Origin: Varroa destructor
Lineage: Eukaryota; Arthropoda; Arachnida; Mesostigmata; Varroidae
DNA: 64,000 bases
Reading direction: 5' to 3'
Assembly: GCF_002443255.2 (NCBI RefSeq)
Contig: NW_019211455.1
Location: 28,346,239 to 28,410,238 of the forward strand
Part shown: positions 40,101-51,200 of the stretch, one piece after another
Numbering within the stretch: position 1 is the first letter of the stretch
Layout of the letters: the number at the start of each line of letters is the position of its first letter
Program-made: the position numbers and the translations under genes
The notes under the pieces: generated by a model
The model's input: only the letters and a program-made list of their open reading frames with translations
Database searches by the model: none
Told to the model about the DNA's origin: nothing

Positions 40101-40979
40101 TTGAAGCTGTTCAGCTTAAGGTTTCTGATAGACACTATCTGTAAATCGTAATTAGGTTCCCAAGTAAAAAGAGATTTAGTCAAAAGAAGAGTTATCCGTG
40201 CAATTATGAGATGTTATTGAGTCCTATATGTGCGTAACTCGATTAGATTGGAATCGATCTTTGGTCGACGTTTGGGCGAATTTTGCAGTTTGATTTAAAA
40301 AATCGACGTTGAGGAGAGGTTGGTGCATTGAATTCGCTTTGGGTGCGTGGATCGAAAGCTTATTTAATTACCAAACACAAGCCACCAGCCAGTCATAGAG
40401 AAGTTCCAAACATTCATAAACGTTAAGATTACTAGCATTGCTTGTTGGTACAAACAGTAACAGTATAATAAGTGTGGACTTGTTAAATCATTGTCCGATT
40501 AACCATTCGACTTGGGAGAAATCCCAGCATAATAAAATGTCTTTGAAGAAGCTTCTGCTTGCTAAAACTTTACAATGGCACACTAAAGCTAATGAATCTG
40601 TTCAATATCAGTCATGAAGTATAAAAATAGACTATTGAAATCACTGTTTCATTAATTTATGGGTTTGTATAACCGCAGGGTAGGTTGTCAACTTATGATG
40701 TCTTATTCGGACAATTCCTAAGATTTAGCGTACATTGTTCCATGCAGTTTTTCGCACAAATAATTTTCTAAGGTTAAAAGGTATTTTTATTAATTTTAAC
40801 AGGTGTTACCATCAAAGACTTCAGCTCTGCCTGGAGCAACAAGCAATCGGAGGCCATTTGGGTCTACCGGTACAAGGGACGTACCCAGTACTGGCTTCAC
40901 TCGGTCCGGCCCTGGGGCCAAACCGTCAAAACCCGCAACAGGCCCAAATAGAGCTCCCCAAATTGGAAAACGTAGCTAA
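34063..40979 (+). CDS. Unrecognised 490-aa KEN-box protein with coiled coil and basic Ser/Pro/Gly-rich tail (8 exons)
   Basis: Exons: 34063-34110, 35391-35543, 35854-36099, 36456-36692, 36941-36978, 37226-37380, 39673-40091, 40803-40979; every junction keeps phase and total CDS is 491 codons. Residues 1-67 are helical and charged (FWKEIPLEKRLDLARTLAKD). WDDDRD at 71-76 opens a long Glu/Arg/Ala coiled coil to about 125. Residues 150-230 are Ser/Arg-rich with one CxxC (TCSNC). RERL (253-256) and KENLNP (301-306) are D-box-like and canonical KEN-box degrons. From about 330 the chain is basic and rich in Ser, Thr, Pro, Gly, like microtubule- or chromatin-binding tails. APC/C-controlled mitotic function is an inference; I do not recognise the family. 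The exon 7 donor (GTTGGT) is weak. AATAAA lies at 41110-41115. Confidence 0.85.
35391..35543 (+). CDS. KEN-box protein gene, exon 2
   Basis: Acceptor TTGCCTAG, donor GTATTT, 51 codons in phase 0. Encodes the charged helical segment ending QLAKPIANE. Confidence 0.85.
35854..36099 (+). CDS. KEN-box protein gene, exon 3 (coiled coil)
   Basis: Acceptor after GCATGCAACAG, donor GTAAGT, 82 codons in phase 0. Opens IPPWDDDRD, then an uninterrupted Glu/Arg/Ala-rich helix, then a Ser-rich stretch. Confidence 0.9.
36456..36692 (+). CDS. KEN-box protein gene, exon 4
   Basis: Acceptor ATGTCTAG, donor GTAAGT, 79 codons in phase 0. Basic and Ser-rich (RRSLSKDDLSRKG, LRRRPSF), the latter two resembling basophilic kinase sites; ends with a single CxxC. 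Confidence 0.85.
36941..36978 (+). CDS. KEN-box protein gene, exon 5
   Basis: 38 bases between acceptor GGCCTTACAG and donor GTGAGT; encodes IAQPLDDLALNN plus two bases of the next codon. Confidence 0.8.
37112..37147. repeat. Perfect tandem duplication of 18 bp
   Basis: AAAAATTATTAGTATTCT occurs twice in direct succession (37112-37129, 37130-37147), in intron 5 of the KEN-box protein gene. Likely a replication slip. Confidence 0.9.
37226..37380 (+). CDS. KEN-box protein gene, exon 6
   Basis: 155 bases between acceptor TACTTTAG and donor GTACCT. Contains RERLFNEN (D-box-like) and SSCVHFEDE; enters with two carried bases and leaves with one base over. Confidence 0.85.
37381..39672 (+). other. 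Intron 6 of the KEN-box protein gene (2.3 kb)
   Basis: AT-rich, no supported gene inside. Short frames on both strands have no splice or domain support. Confidence 0.6.
39673..40091 (+). CDS. KEN-box protein gene, exon 7 (KEN box)
   Basis: 419 bases from acceptor TTTATTACAG. The KEN codons are at 39696-39704, followed by LNP as in well-characterised KEN boxes. The rest is basic and Ser/Thr/Pro-rich. The donor CCG|GTTGGT is weak but is the only one that joins exon 8 in frame; reading past it meets a stop at 40149-40151. Confidence 0.85.
40803..40979 (+). CDS. KEN-box protein gene, exon 8 (terminal)
   Basis: Acceptor TTTTAACAG. 58 codons rich in Ser, Gly, Pro, Arg and Lys, ending QIGKRS and TAA. 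GC-rich against its flanks. The poly(A) signal lies 131 bases downstream. Confidence 0.85.
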   Translation: MLPSKTSALPGATSNRRPFGSTGTRDVPSTGFTRSGPGAKPSKPATGPNRAPQIGKRS

Positions 40980-41115
40980 GAATGAGCAACGAGAAATTAG
41001 TTATTTAGAATGTTCAGAGTGGTGATATCGTATATTTTACAAGGACGTTTTAGTAACAACCAATGTTAGCTCTACAATGTAAAGAAAATTAAAGGGTGAC
41101 GTTTTGTTTAATAAA

Positions 41116-44100
41116 TTTACGCATAAGTAATATGTGAATAGCCTGTTAATCGGTTGAATTTATGGTTATTTAATGATATATTTAGATTTCGTGTTAAAGC
41201 CTACTGATCGTAATATGTAACCAGGTAAGTTAATTGTAATGCGTAAGAAGTGCACGATAGAATTTATGGTTGTAGTTCGCATCGGTTCCTGTATAGTTTT
41301 TTTGGACTTGTTTTACAGCTTGGGGAAATCAAAAGTTACATACTGAAGAACATGCGAACAACAGGATTGTATGCTGAACATCGTAGGCTAATCTGCGGTA
41401 CTAAAATTAAAAAAAGACAATAGAAAATCTAACAATAGGGTCAATATTACCCGCCATAAGTCAGATGGGTGTATGATTTTTAGGCGTATAACATTTGTGA
41501 ATTGCGTTGGTACATACCGGAAATTATAACCTACACTTCTACAAACTGATACAGTATTAAAAAGAACCCAAAGTTGAGTTGTTGTTGTTAGAAAATGAAG
41601 TATTTTAGTGTAGTCTTCTATATACGTAACCGATTGGAAATTTCACCGTTTGCGTTTCAGAAGAGCTCTGCGCTTTGTATATTCACAAAAACATTGCCCA
41701 TCAAGTTGCACCAATTCAGCATCCGAACCTACAATTCGCTTTGTTGTAAAGTGGGATCGCATTAGCCTAAAGCCTTACTTTTTCAATGGAGACGCCATAT
41801 CTTCGACAGGCCTGGGTTCACAATTACCGCTCCTAACTTCCTTTCCTTTTTGATATTCGTCGTATTTTGGAGCAGATACTGTACTGGTATGCAGGCCAGG
41901 CACCTTAATAAAGATTGACGTCCAGACATTGCTTCGTTATTTGCAAGTACATCCTTATATTTTACGGTAAATTCAGGTGGCATTCATACCTTCGTATACA
42001 GATGTGTTCAGAGCTAGGAGCTCAGTAAGCTGCAGAAGAGAACGAGCTGAAACATATTTAAAATGCTTGGAAAACTGGGCTAATAGTAAAACTGATGCCA
42101 CCAAATTTGCATTGTCGCTTGTTGCTTGTATATAAATTTATATATATATATAAATACATTTCTAACAAAATGTATGCTGCCATTCCCAACTTTTTGGATA
42201 GGATAAGAAGAACCGATATGCGTATCATATGTGAAACTCAGCTTGTTTACAAAGTCATTGTACGTAGAAATATTCTGCTGCTGAAGTTCATGTGTCAGAT
42301 AATTGGGTAAAGGCACTACTTAATCCATAAATCGGAGTTTTTAAACTATGGGAGAACCGGCGACCACAATGATCACATGATGGCTGCGTATAGCAATCAC
42401 CACCTAAACCGACAATCGGCTCAAACTCGCGAAATGTAACCGCATCTAAAGAAATAATTCCGACAAAATTATTCACAGACTTCCGGCAGGAAATTTTCGC
42501 TCTGCAAATGTTTCAATCTAACAGCATGTTAGAGTGGCGGGTATACTTTTTATAACATTAGAATCATATATTTATTGCTGTACTCCAGAATAGATTCAGA
42601 CGTTTTGGATTTTATCTTGGCAATCTAACTGGCGATGGCCTGCGACGAAGAGAACTGGGAAATACGAGGTGTTCCAGCCTGCCGGGAGTACTATGTTGTA
42701 CTCTGAGTGTCATTAGTATTAAACGCCTTTAGAAATTGTAATATAGAAGTTCAGCCGATTATTGTTATCGCCTTCAGTAAACGACAATGGGCTACAAGGA
42801 ACAAAGCAAACGACTTTGGCAAGCAAAAGAATTTTGGATAACTCAGAGAACACAGTTAGTATGATGACCTTCTAGGCAATTTATAAATTCACCTTCTTAT
42901 TTCGAACCGCAGAGGATAATGGAATGGAACAGTATTACAAAAATTTAATGACTTTCTCCGAGAATACGAAATGTGGTCAAGCGACATAAAAGTTGCGTAG
43001 TTTGTAATTACGCTTTTTAAAGTTTAATGGCCAATATCTTAACTAAATGTGCAGATCAACTTAGCCTATGAAATCTTCAGATAAGTTCTTGAGCGTTACA
43101 ATTGCATTGCATGTTATAATGCTGTATGAGATACCCATGTCGTTTGACGTAGCCAAATCAGGTCATTGCACCGACCAGCAAATAGCCACTCATTTCTTGC
43201 TCTTGTCATATTTTAGAGCTACATATAATCCATAATGATATTACTTTATATGCACGCGCCTCATATTAATACCTTTAGTCTATACAGCTCGTGCGAAAAA
43301 TGAACCGATTATAATATTTTATTTTTCTTAATAATTTATTTTATTTTTATTAATAAGTCATCGAGGCTTTTCTGATTCTTTTTCTCAATTTGTCGGTGTT
43401 ATAAACGCTGAAAAACTCTTCGTATGACTTCGCCAGGCGTGCTCTATATTCACTTGAATATTTTCTGAACAGTATGAGCAGAATATTTCTGAACAAACTC
43501 TGAGCAGTATGTACCAATTTTCATAATGGGCCAGTGCAGGAAATTCATGAAATAAAGACCATATTTAAAAAAATCTAAGAATACGGGGCTACAAGTCGAA
43601 ACTAGTTGAAAAGAAAGAGAACTAGGAACAGGATTTAGAAAAAAAATAGAAAAATTTAATTAAAACGACTAAAAGCTTCTTTCAAAGCTTACAATTTACA
43701 GTCATATATTTGTACAATTTTTTTAAGGTTTTTTTAAAATTTTATTTTATGATATGTCAAAATTGAGGCGTTTTGGAAAATAATACACCTACTCATAAAC
43801 CAAAATTCAAGGTAAACTTTTGTCGTCCAAACAAAACAATGACAATAGCCTTGAAGGACAAAAAAGTGTCAACGATTCATTGTATAGACGACGACACTAA
43901 ACTTATGACGCTTAAATAACAGTAGAACTTCCATTGCAAGTGCATTCAATGGTCTATCGTATGCGTATTAAAAGAACTAAATTTAGTAATCTTGAAGATT
44001 GAACGTATCAGGTCCATCGCAAAGATAGCCTCTAGAAATAAATAAAACATATAATATAAAGTAATATAGCTTTATTAAACCAAGCTTGCTTGCAATATCA

Positions 44101-47100
44101 AGAGCTATATGTTCGTGTATAAGTGTAAGTTATCGTTGCAATATGGTCTTGCTTATCCAAAATACGAACGAATGAGAACAAAATCTACCTTTCGAGAACA
44201 GACCTGTTTTTCGACAGTATTGAATTGCATCCCAGTATCTATCTGTCCTTTTATCTATGTACGCATGATGCTAAATCCATCTATAGTAGCTAACCACAAC
44301 ACCGGCTTTACGAGACAACGTAGCTTCATCACAAGCAGTAGGTGTGAGGAGTACCAAAATGGGTCGTTTTATCGACTGATATATAAAAGCTAACGTTAGT
44401 TAATACGGAGCAATGTTTAAGCCGTTCGAGAATATAGATATGTGTAAAATTTGTTGGTAACATCGTGCAGTTTCCACTATGTAGTATATTAAGAATAATC
44501 GTTTCGATTTTCTTCGTGTCGTTTTACTAATTAACCGAGCGAACCCGAAGCATCAAGCAAATCTGTTGAAATTTAAGAGCTAAGATATTTAAACCTTTAA
44601 TAGGTTGGGGCTTGAGTAATTGTCCGATGCATAGAATTTAACGTTGAACAACAGAATAAGGTGTTTGAATATGTCTGAACATGCAATACATGACTGTGTT
44701 TATTTCCGACAGCGCATTGTTAGAACAAACTGGTCGTAGAATAAAATAAAATAACGGTACTTAAGAAAGACGAAGATACAATGCTTCAAGTATGATTGAC
44801 ATACCCATGTAATCATTTTCTAGACAAAATTGCATTCTGACGCAATTTATCTTTTCCAATTTTTATAGACTATTAGCGGTCGATAGCGTTCTGTTTTATA
44901 TACATTAACTTTTGTAAAACGACACATATCAAGTCTATTCTGAAAAACAGTTTTGGAACAGATTGAAGGCTGGCTGACTATTTCGCTGGTCTAAATACGA
45001 AATAAATGCTTTGCTGTTCAAGATGCTCCACCTCTCAAAATTTGGTTCAGAAAAACTAGTACTTCTCATTATGGTGACTAACTAGCATCATTAACAAATG
45101 AGCTGCGGCTAATTAGCTCGTTGCGGTTATTCTACTATCTCGAGGTGGGACTGAAGTCGAATTTTAAAGGTAAAAATCATTGCGAAATCAAATATTCGCG
45201 TTCTTTTTCAGCAACCCTCACCTCGTTTTTCAGAAAACACCATATTCGACTCGCGACAAATATTTGAACATCCAAGCTTGTATCTGTCTTGTAGAACAAT
45301 TTCGACAGTTGGACGCACTAAAAGCTTATTCTGTCGAATATTAAATCTTTTGGAAGTATCTATTCACCGGTCATCCGACTCATCCGGTGCGCTAATATTT
45401 TAGATCCTTCATACAAGATTGACACTGCATGTCTAACTTCTACATATTTGAAAATCTATTTAAAAAAAAAAACATTTTAAGGAATTCCTCATAAGCTCAT
45501 TTAGCTTATTGCTTCGATTCTGCAGAAAAACCCCTATTATGATGCAAGATGGCATGGCAAAACTAGACACTTTCAACAGGAGTGTAATTTGGAGGTGATG
45601 TAGCAATTACTCATCTTATATTATTTATTATTATAATTTTACTCATCTTTAATTACAGTTTTGGTAACCTTGTATTGAGTTGTTTTTTAAGCATTATTAG
45701 AATCTCAGATGATTTCTTTGATGCATCTGCTCATATAACAATATCGAAGAGGTTTAACATTGCTTGATATGAAATTTTGAAAAGTGTAAAAGTTTTATTC
45801 ATTCAGTTACTGTAAGTTAGAAACTTGCTAACAATTGTTTTCATATCAAACCTACTTACAGAAGAGGGTAAAGCACCTGTGCTAACAAACTGAAATGTGC
45901 TTCGCGTATTTTATCTAAATCAGCGCTTTAAGATATATAACCTGTATCTAATAAGCATATCTAATTTGCCGATTGTGTTCTGCCGGAAATTTTAACCACA
46001 ATAATAAAAAAAACAATCTTAAATTTTTACTTCCATTTAGAAACCGCCATAGAGCCGTGATTGTCATACTGCTTAACGCCGTTCGTATCGTGAAAAAATA
46101 TGTGCATGCTAACAGCCTATTAAGTCGCGAGCTTTGTCAGGTGGGATGTATGGCGCTAAATATTAAATAAGGTTAAATTATCTGTTCACAGCACGAGGTA
46201 AAGGCTGCTGGCAGTTAGATTTAATTTAAAAAATCCAACGCAAAATTTAGCACGGTCGCATCGCCTGGTATTCATCAGCAGTGTACACTCAAACAACGAA
46301 ATGACAACTTGGGACGTGTTTGGTGGTATTTTTATTTGTACAAAAAAGCTTTCCTATTCTTGATTCTTTTTTGCCTAAACATTTGAACAGTTTAACCCCT
46401 TTATTTTGTACAAATATTATTATTTTGGTTGAATTGGTATAATTTCAATACTGACTAAGTACAACTCGCTATCACTCGTTTAAGGCGAATCGAAGAACGA
46501 CGAACTCTGAACATTTCTTGATTGTCAACACGACACAAACGTTGGCCTACCTGACAGTTTTAGGGTTACACAGGAGTCTAGCAAAACCTCTACACTTAAT
46601 TTTGTTGACTGTGATATTCCGTTGCCGCTGTTCCCGCAGTCATTTCGAGGCACGTAAAAAAAGCACCACAGCACATTAGTACCAAATAGAATACCGGTGT
46701 GATATGATTTTACTACTGAAATATTGGCAAATTATGAGTGTCTCTTCTTCTTCTTCTATAAATAGTCAATTTTAAAGCAACGGTAAAATTTTCACTGTAC
46801 ATATTCATACTTTTTATCTTCGAAGCAATACATTCATATACTGTCTGCAAAACACAACAAATACATTTACAGATGTACACATACGTACCTCTCTCTATGT
46901 ACAGGAACGTGTTTCATCGAGGATTTATCAGCAAATTATGATCAATAAATTTATTATAATAAACATAGTTTGCATTACTCCCAAAAAACGGGTAAATACA
47001 ATTAAGGTGTAGTACGTGTGCACGTTGCAAGCATCAATCAGATCTTGGAAACTGTTCTACTCAGGTGTTCACAACGGTTCCCAGTCCCTGACGTAGTAGA

Positions 47101-47119
47101 AAGCGTTGCATTTTTTCTT
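41116..47119. other. AT-rich spacer between the two convergent genes
   Basis: Six kilobases without a supported gene. Frames such as 44109-44393 plus read as random sequence. Noticeable are strongly AT-rich tracts (42135-42160, 43310-43380) and an imperfect short repeat of TTTCTGAACA near 43460-43490. Confidence 0.55.
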
Positions 47120-47125
47120 TTTATT
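47120..47125 (-). terminator. Probable poly(A) signal of the CenH3 gene
   Basis: AATAAA on the minus strand, about 100 bases downstream of the stop codon at 47224-47226. Confidence 0.6.
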
Positions 47126-47223
47126 AATTAACCGCCTCGTAATGAATGAAGCTAACAGTATTTTTTGACAGCGCTTGTAAAAAAAAATATCCTAATCTTA
47201 ATCGCCTAAGGTTCTTCAAATCT

Positions 47224-48232
47224 TCAGTCGCGCTCCACGAGTCCTAACAACCGTAAAAGTTCAAGGTCTTTAGGCATCACCGTTACGCGGTTCGCATGTG
47301 CTGCTACTCGATTTGCATCACAGAACAATGATGTTAAATAGTATTCGGTTATAGTCTGCAGCGCATCTACAGCGTCGGCTGTATACCTAAATCCCGCTGT
47401 CGGACCAGTAATTTCTTGGGTCACCTCGCGCACAACTCGGGTGAATGGAAGACGCGGGATAAGTAGATTGGTAGTGAGTTGCAGCTGCTTGATTTGTCTT
47501 ATCGTGCTCATCATTCGACTAACTTTGGTCCCAAGTTTCTGTGGTTCTGACTGCTTCCGCCGGCCTTTAAGGGTCGCCTTTCGCGCCGCCCGTACCGGTT
47601 CCATAACCGTCACTCTGTCTCGACTTGTAACTGAACTTCGTCGAGTGTCGTGACGCGATGTGCTTGCTTCGTTATTTCCTTGGACAGTTTCCGTTTGTGT
47701 CTTAGAAGCTGCAACTGTCTTGATTGTCTCGGTTCGACGAGACGTTTTTTTTACAGGAGATGCCCGCGCAGGCTCTGCCTGTTGCTCGTCATCTTTATTA
47801 TCTGTGTCTACCAACAAAGCTGGTTCGTCGACTTCATCACCCACTTCGGCAGATGCAATGGTTTTTGCGGTCTTCGGCGCTCTTTTTTTTAAGCTTGTTT
47901 TATTGGGAATAGTTTTTTTTGCAGGTGATTTATGAGAAGCCTTCTGTTGCTGTTGCTTTTTTGACTTTGGCCCGGGCAATGACTTTTGATCAACGGTGGC
48001 CTGTCGGGCAGGACGAGTCGGCGCTGCAGGGCTTTTTGCACGCTCTTCGTCTTCGTCGCTGGCAGGTGTCTCTTCCTCCTCAGGCTGATCTAGTCCCTGT
48101 TTAGACTGCGGCGTGTCTTCCATTCGAGAGGGTGTAGCTATAGCACCACTAGTGCGACTTTTAGGTCCAGGCTTACGGATTTGCAAGGGCCACGCGAACT
48201 CGCCTTTAAACGTTTTGTCTCTGTCCGAATCC
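47224..48232 (-). CDS. CENP-A: CenH3 gene, exon 5: C-terminal half of tail plus histone fold
   Basis: Acceptor TTGTATTGCAG, then 335 codons to TGA at 47226-47224. The histone fold is encoded at 47514-47227; the rest is the charged, low-complexity tail. No intron interrupts the fold. Overlapping plus-strand frames (47441-48104) are complements of this exon. Confidence 0.95.
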
Positions 48233-51200
48233 CTGCAATACAAGGTAGTTATAAAAAAAAAAGTGAAATTAGACAGCTCTTGTTAATCAGATAAATACAA
48301 TTGTACTTTTTGCTTAATATCTAAAAAGTGAATTGGAATAGCGTTTAACGAAGAATCGTACGTACGCGAACGAACCTGTAAGTTTCGGTTGTGCTGTGAG
48401 TACTATGTAATATATGTTCATATATCGTATAATCGTACAGAATCGGCATCGAAGAAATGCATCGATTCAGTGTATGAGCGTATCACTACAGGAAGCCAAA
48501 TTTTTTGAGTAGACCATATTTTTTGTTGCTGCTGCTAATGTAGAAAAGGTGCACAAAGCCAGGATAAGAAAAGGAAAGCCAGCTTGAAATCAATCAATTC
48601 TCCATCCGACAATAGCGAGTAGAACTTCATTTTCGGAAGAGAATAAAAGAAGTCTGTTTACAATAACTCACGAGAACCATAATGCCTAAATAGACTGCCG
48701 ATTTCTGGAAAGAGTTCGGCAACAAACAAATATTTCGTATCAGGGAAATACACAACACACAACATTCCTACGAAACTATGCATACAAAACACTATGCTGA
48801 CTCCTTTAACAGAGACACATACCCTTGCGAAACGCGCTGATCAGGGTGTACGAAAGGTGTTGAGTAGTCTTTCGGATTGAATTCGGGTCTGAAAATATAA
48901 TTAATCAATTAAAAACAGTACTCATCAACCTTAAATATACAATGATCGTAGTCGAACTTATAGCGAATTCATGCATTTTATGGTCGCTTAGCGCTGGCTT
49001 CATAGGGTAGACTGCGCACTTTGAGGCGCTCACTACGGCAGGCTGCCTAGAGGCTTATAGATCTCTGCTTTAGCCTTTCGAGATGTGTCATATCATGGGG
49101 TTTGAATTAGCCATCTTTGTCTTTTTACAGCCAGAAACTTAAGGCAAAAACCACCTCGTCAGTAGCCAGGTAGGTACCTGCACTTCATCGTTCTAAGATA
49201 GCCTAAAAGGTTTACTTATGTTTAGTAAAAAAAATTGTCGTTGTCTGATCTTAACCATTAACCGATGAGGCTTTATATTTTTAAGATACATGTATCTACT
49301 ATAACACCTTGCATAGTATGTTTCAAGCATGTAATCTCATGCTACGCTGAGGCTTTGTTGGTTTTTGTTAGTCCGCTTTATATCCTCACACGGAATTCTG
49401 CAGTGCTTCACGGATATCAACAGCGAAACACTTTGCTTAAAAGCTCCTTCATTGTGTGAACTGTCGTTTCTGCTGAACCTTGCAAACATCCGCAGAAGAT
49501 ACCTTTTGAAAACTTTAATTGTTATCCCCATGACTCGATACACTTCTATCCATCTGCTTCTCCCACATTATCTCATTACTAGGGGTCATCTTTTTTGTTT
49601 TTTTGTCACTTTGGGTTCCGCATCACCTATTTGAATTGTGATTCCACCTAAATTCAAGTTCTTCCCAAATACCTACAGCTGCCATGGTGAATTTGTGATG
49701 GATTCTGGCGAAATCGGAGGTTCGAATACCGGTATCAAAATGTCCACGCATTGTTTGCTATGCCTACGAGGGCGACGTCCTAGAATTCTATATTTTGTGC
49801 CATCTGCTAGAAGGGGTTGAAAACATGTGGTTTGTATTGGACACGGTACAGCGTTTTTAAAGAAATACAGAGATATTTTTGCTACATCAGAACAATCTAG
49901 GTATGTACATACGTTTCGACGTCCTTTGCTAAAGAATAGCACAGAGTATATATTCGGCTCGATTTTCAAATACTTGAACGTCAATGAATACGGTTTCACC
50001 CGATCTGCACTTATAGATTTTAGATTACTTCATAAAAATCGGGAAATATCAGGACGAGAATTTGGAATTTTACTAGTTGCATTGTGGAAACCTTACTACC
50101 AGAGTCAAGCTTGATGATTGATTGGTTTTGAATATCTATCGTTTGAACATCTATTGAATACCTCAATTAAGTAATCTTAGATAATTCCGTCTCCGTTAAT
50201 ATGTAAAGAAATTATCTTGCTATCCCGTATTTCATAGCTTCTTCATGAATAATCTGTAGCTACTTTCCTTTGCACTTGGAAGTTCCTGTAAATGACCACA
50301 GATATTTTTGAGTACCCATGATTTGTAATATGTACGCAGTTGCTGTTCTTTCATCTCTGTTATTAGCTCGACGTTAATTTCGAACTGACTTGCAATTGCG
50401 ACTGAATTAGTCTTTCTTCTTTTAAGTTCAGGTCCTTCGGTATTGTTTCTTCATAATTAAAGTACTACGACTAAGGAGGTTTAATGTTGTACCTTGTAGC
50501 ATCTAGTTGTGTGACAAGCGCAGCATTATAGTTCACAGGTAGTTTTTAACTTCACTTGCCTTTGGGTAGTTGGTCTTTCAGTCGCAGAAAATTTACTGCG
50601 AGACTTTTTTGGGCTTCGTGATGGACCTTTTGGCAACCTTTTCTCGCCATCCCTAAAAGGCAGAACAGATCACGTTGAAAACATGACAAACTTCGTAAAG
50701 ATTTTTGTAAAAAAATATTATTTTTGGTTTGGCTCCTCCACATTAACAGGTATTTGATTAAAATTTTGGATTTGGTTACTTAAATGAACACACTTAGCCA
50801 ATTAATTGCACAGGAATGAAGCCATGACAGTGTAACAAAAGTAGTCAGCAAGACTTTCAGATAGCCCAAACAAGTAAAAAGCCCTCTTACGGGCCTAGAC
50901 AAAGAAACTATTTACCAGAATAAACATCATGGCTACGGGTGAAATTTTCGATGTGCATTGTATGTTTTCTACTTGATATCCACTGTCTCCAATGGTACTG
51001 TATTAAACTGTTCGCAAGGCACTCCTTATACATTTGTTCAAATAACGCCTACCTTGGGCTCATTGTTAGCTCGCTTCCTGGTGCCCCTCGTTGGTCTCGA
51101 ACAGAAACTCGAGACTGCGTGCGGACGGTCATCCGACTTCTAGCCCAGACAAACGTGCCAAAACAAATAATATTGGGACGCAAAATTACAACTATCAAGT

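Noticed and set aside
43300..43400. Possible DNA-transposon end (CGTGCGAAAAATGAACC)
   Set aside because: I could not find a matching inverted partner or transposase remnant.
47441..48104. Several plus-strand frames over the CenH3 exon
   Set aside because: Complement of the well-supported minus-strand histone exon.
49684..49730. tRNA-like A and B boxes (GGTTCGAATACC)
   Set aside because: No cloverleaf can be folded around them, so neither a tRNA gene nor a SINE is supported.
49827..50114. 95-codon plus-strand frame in CenH3 intron 3
   Set aside because: Overlaps a 108-codon minus frame; no family resemblance or splice borders.
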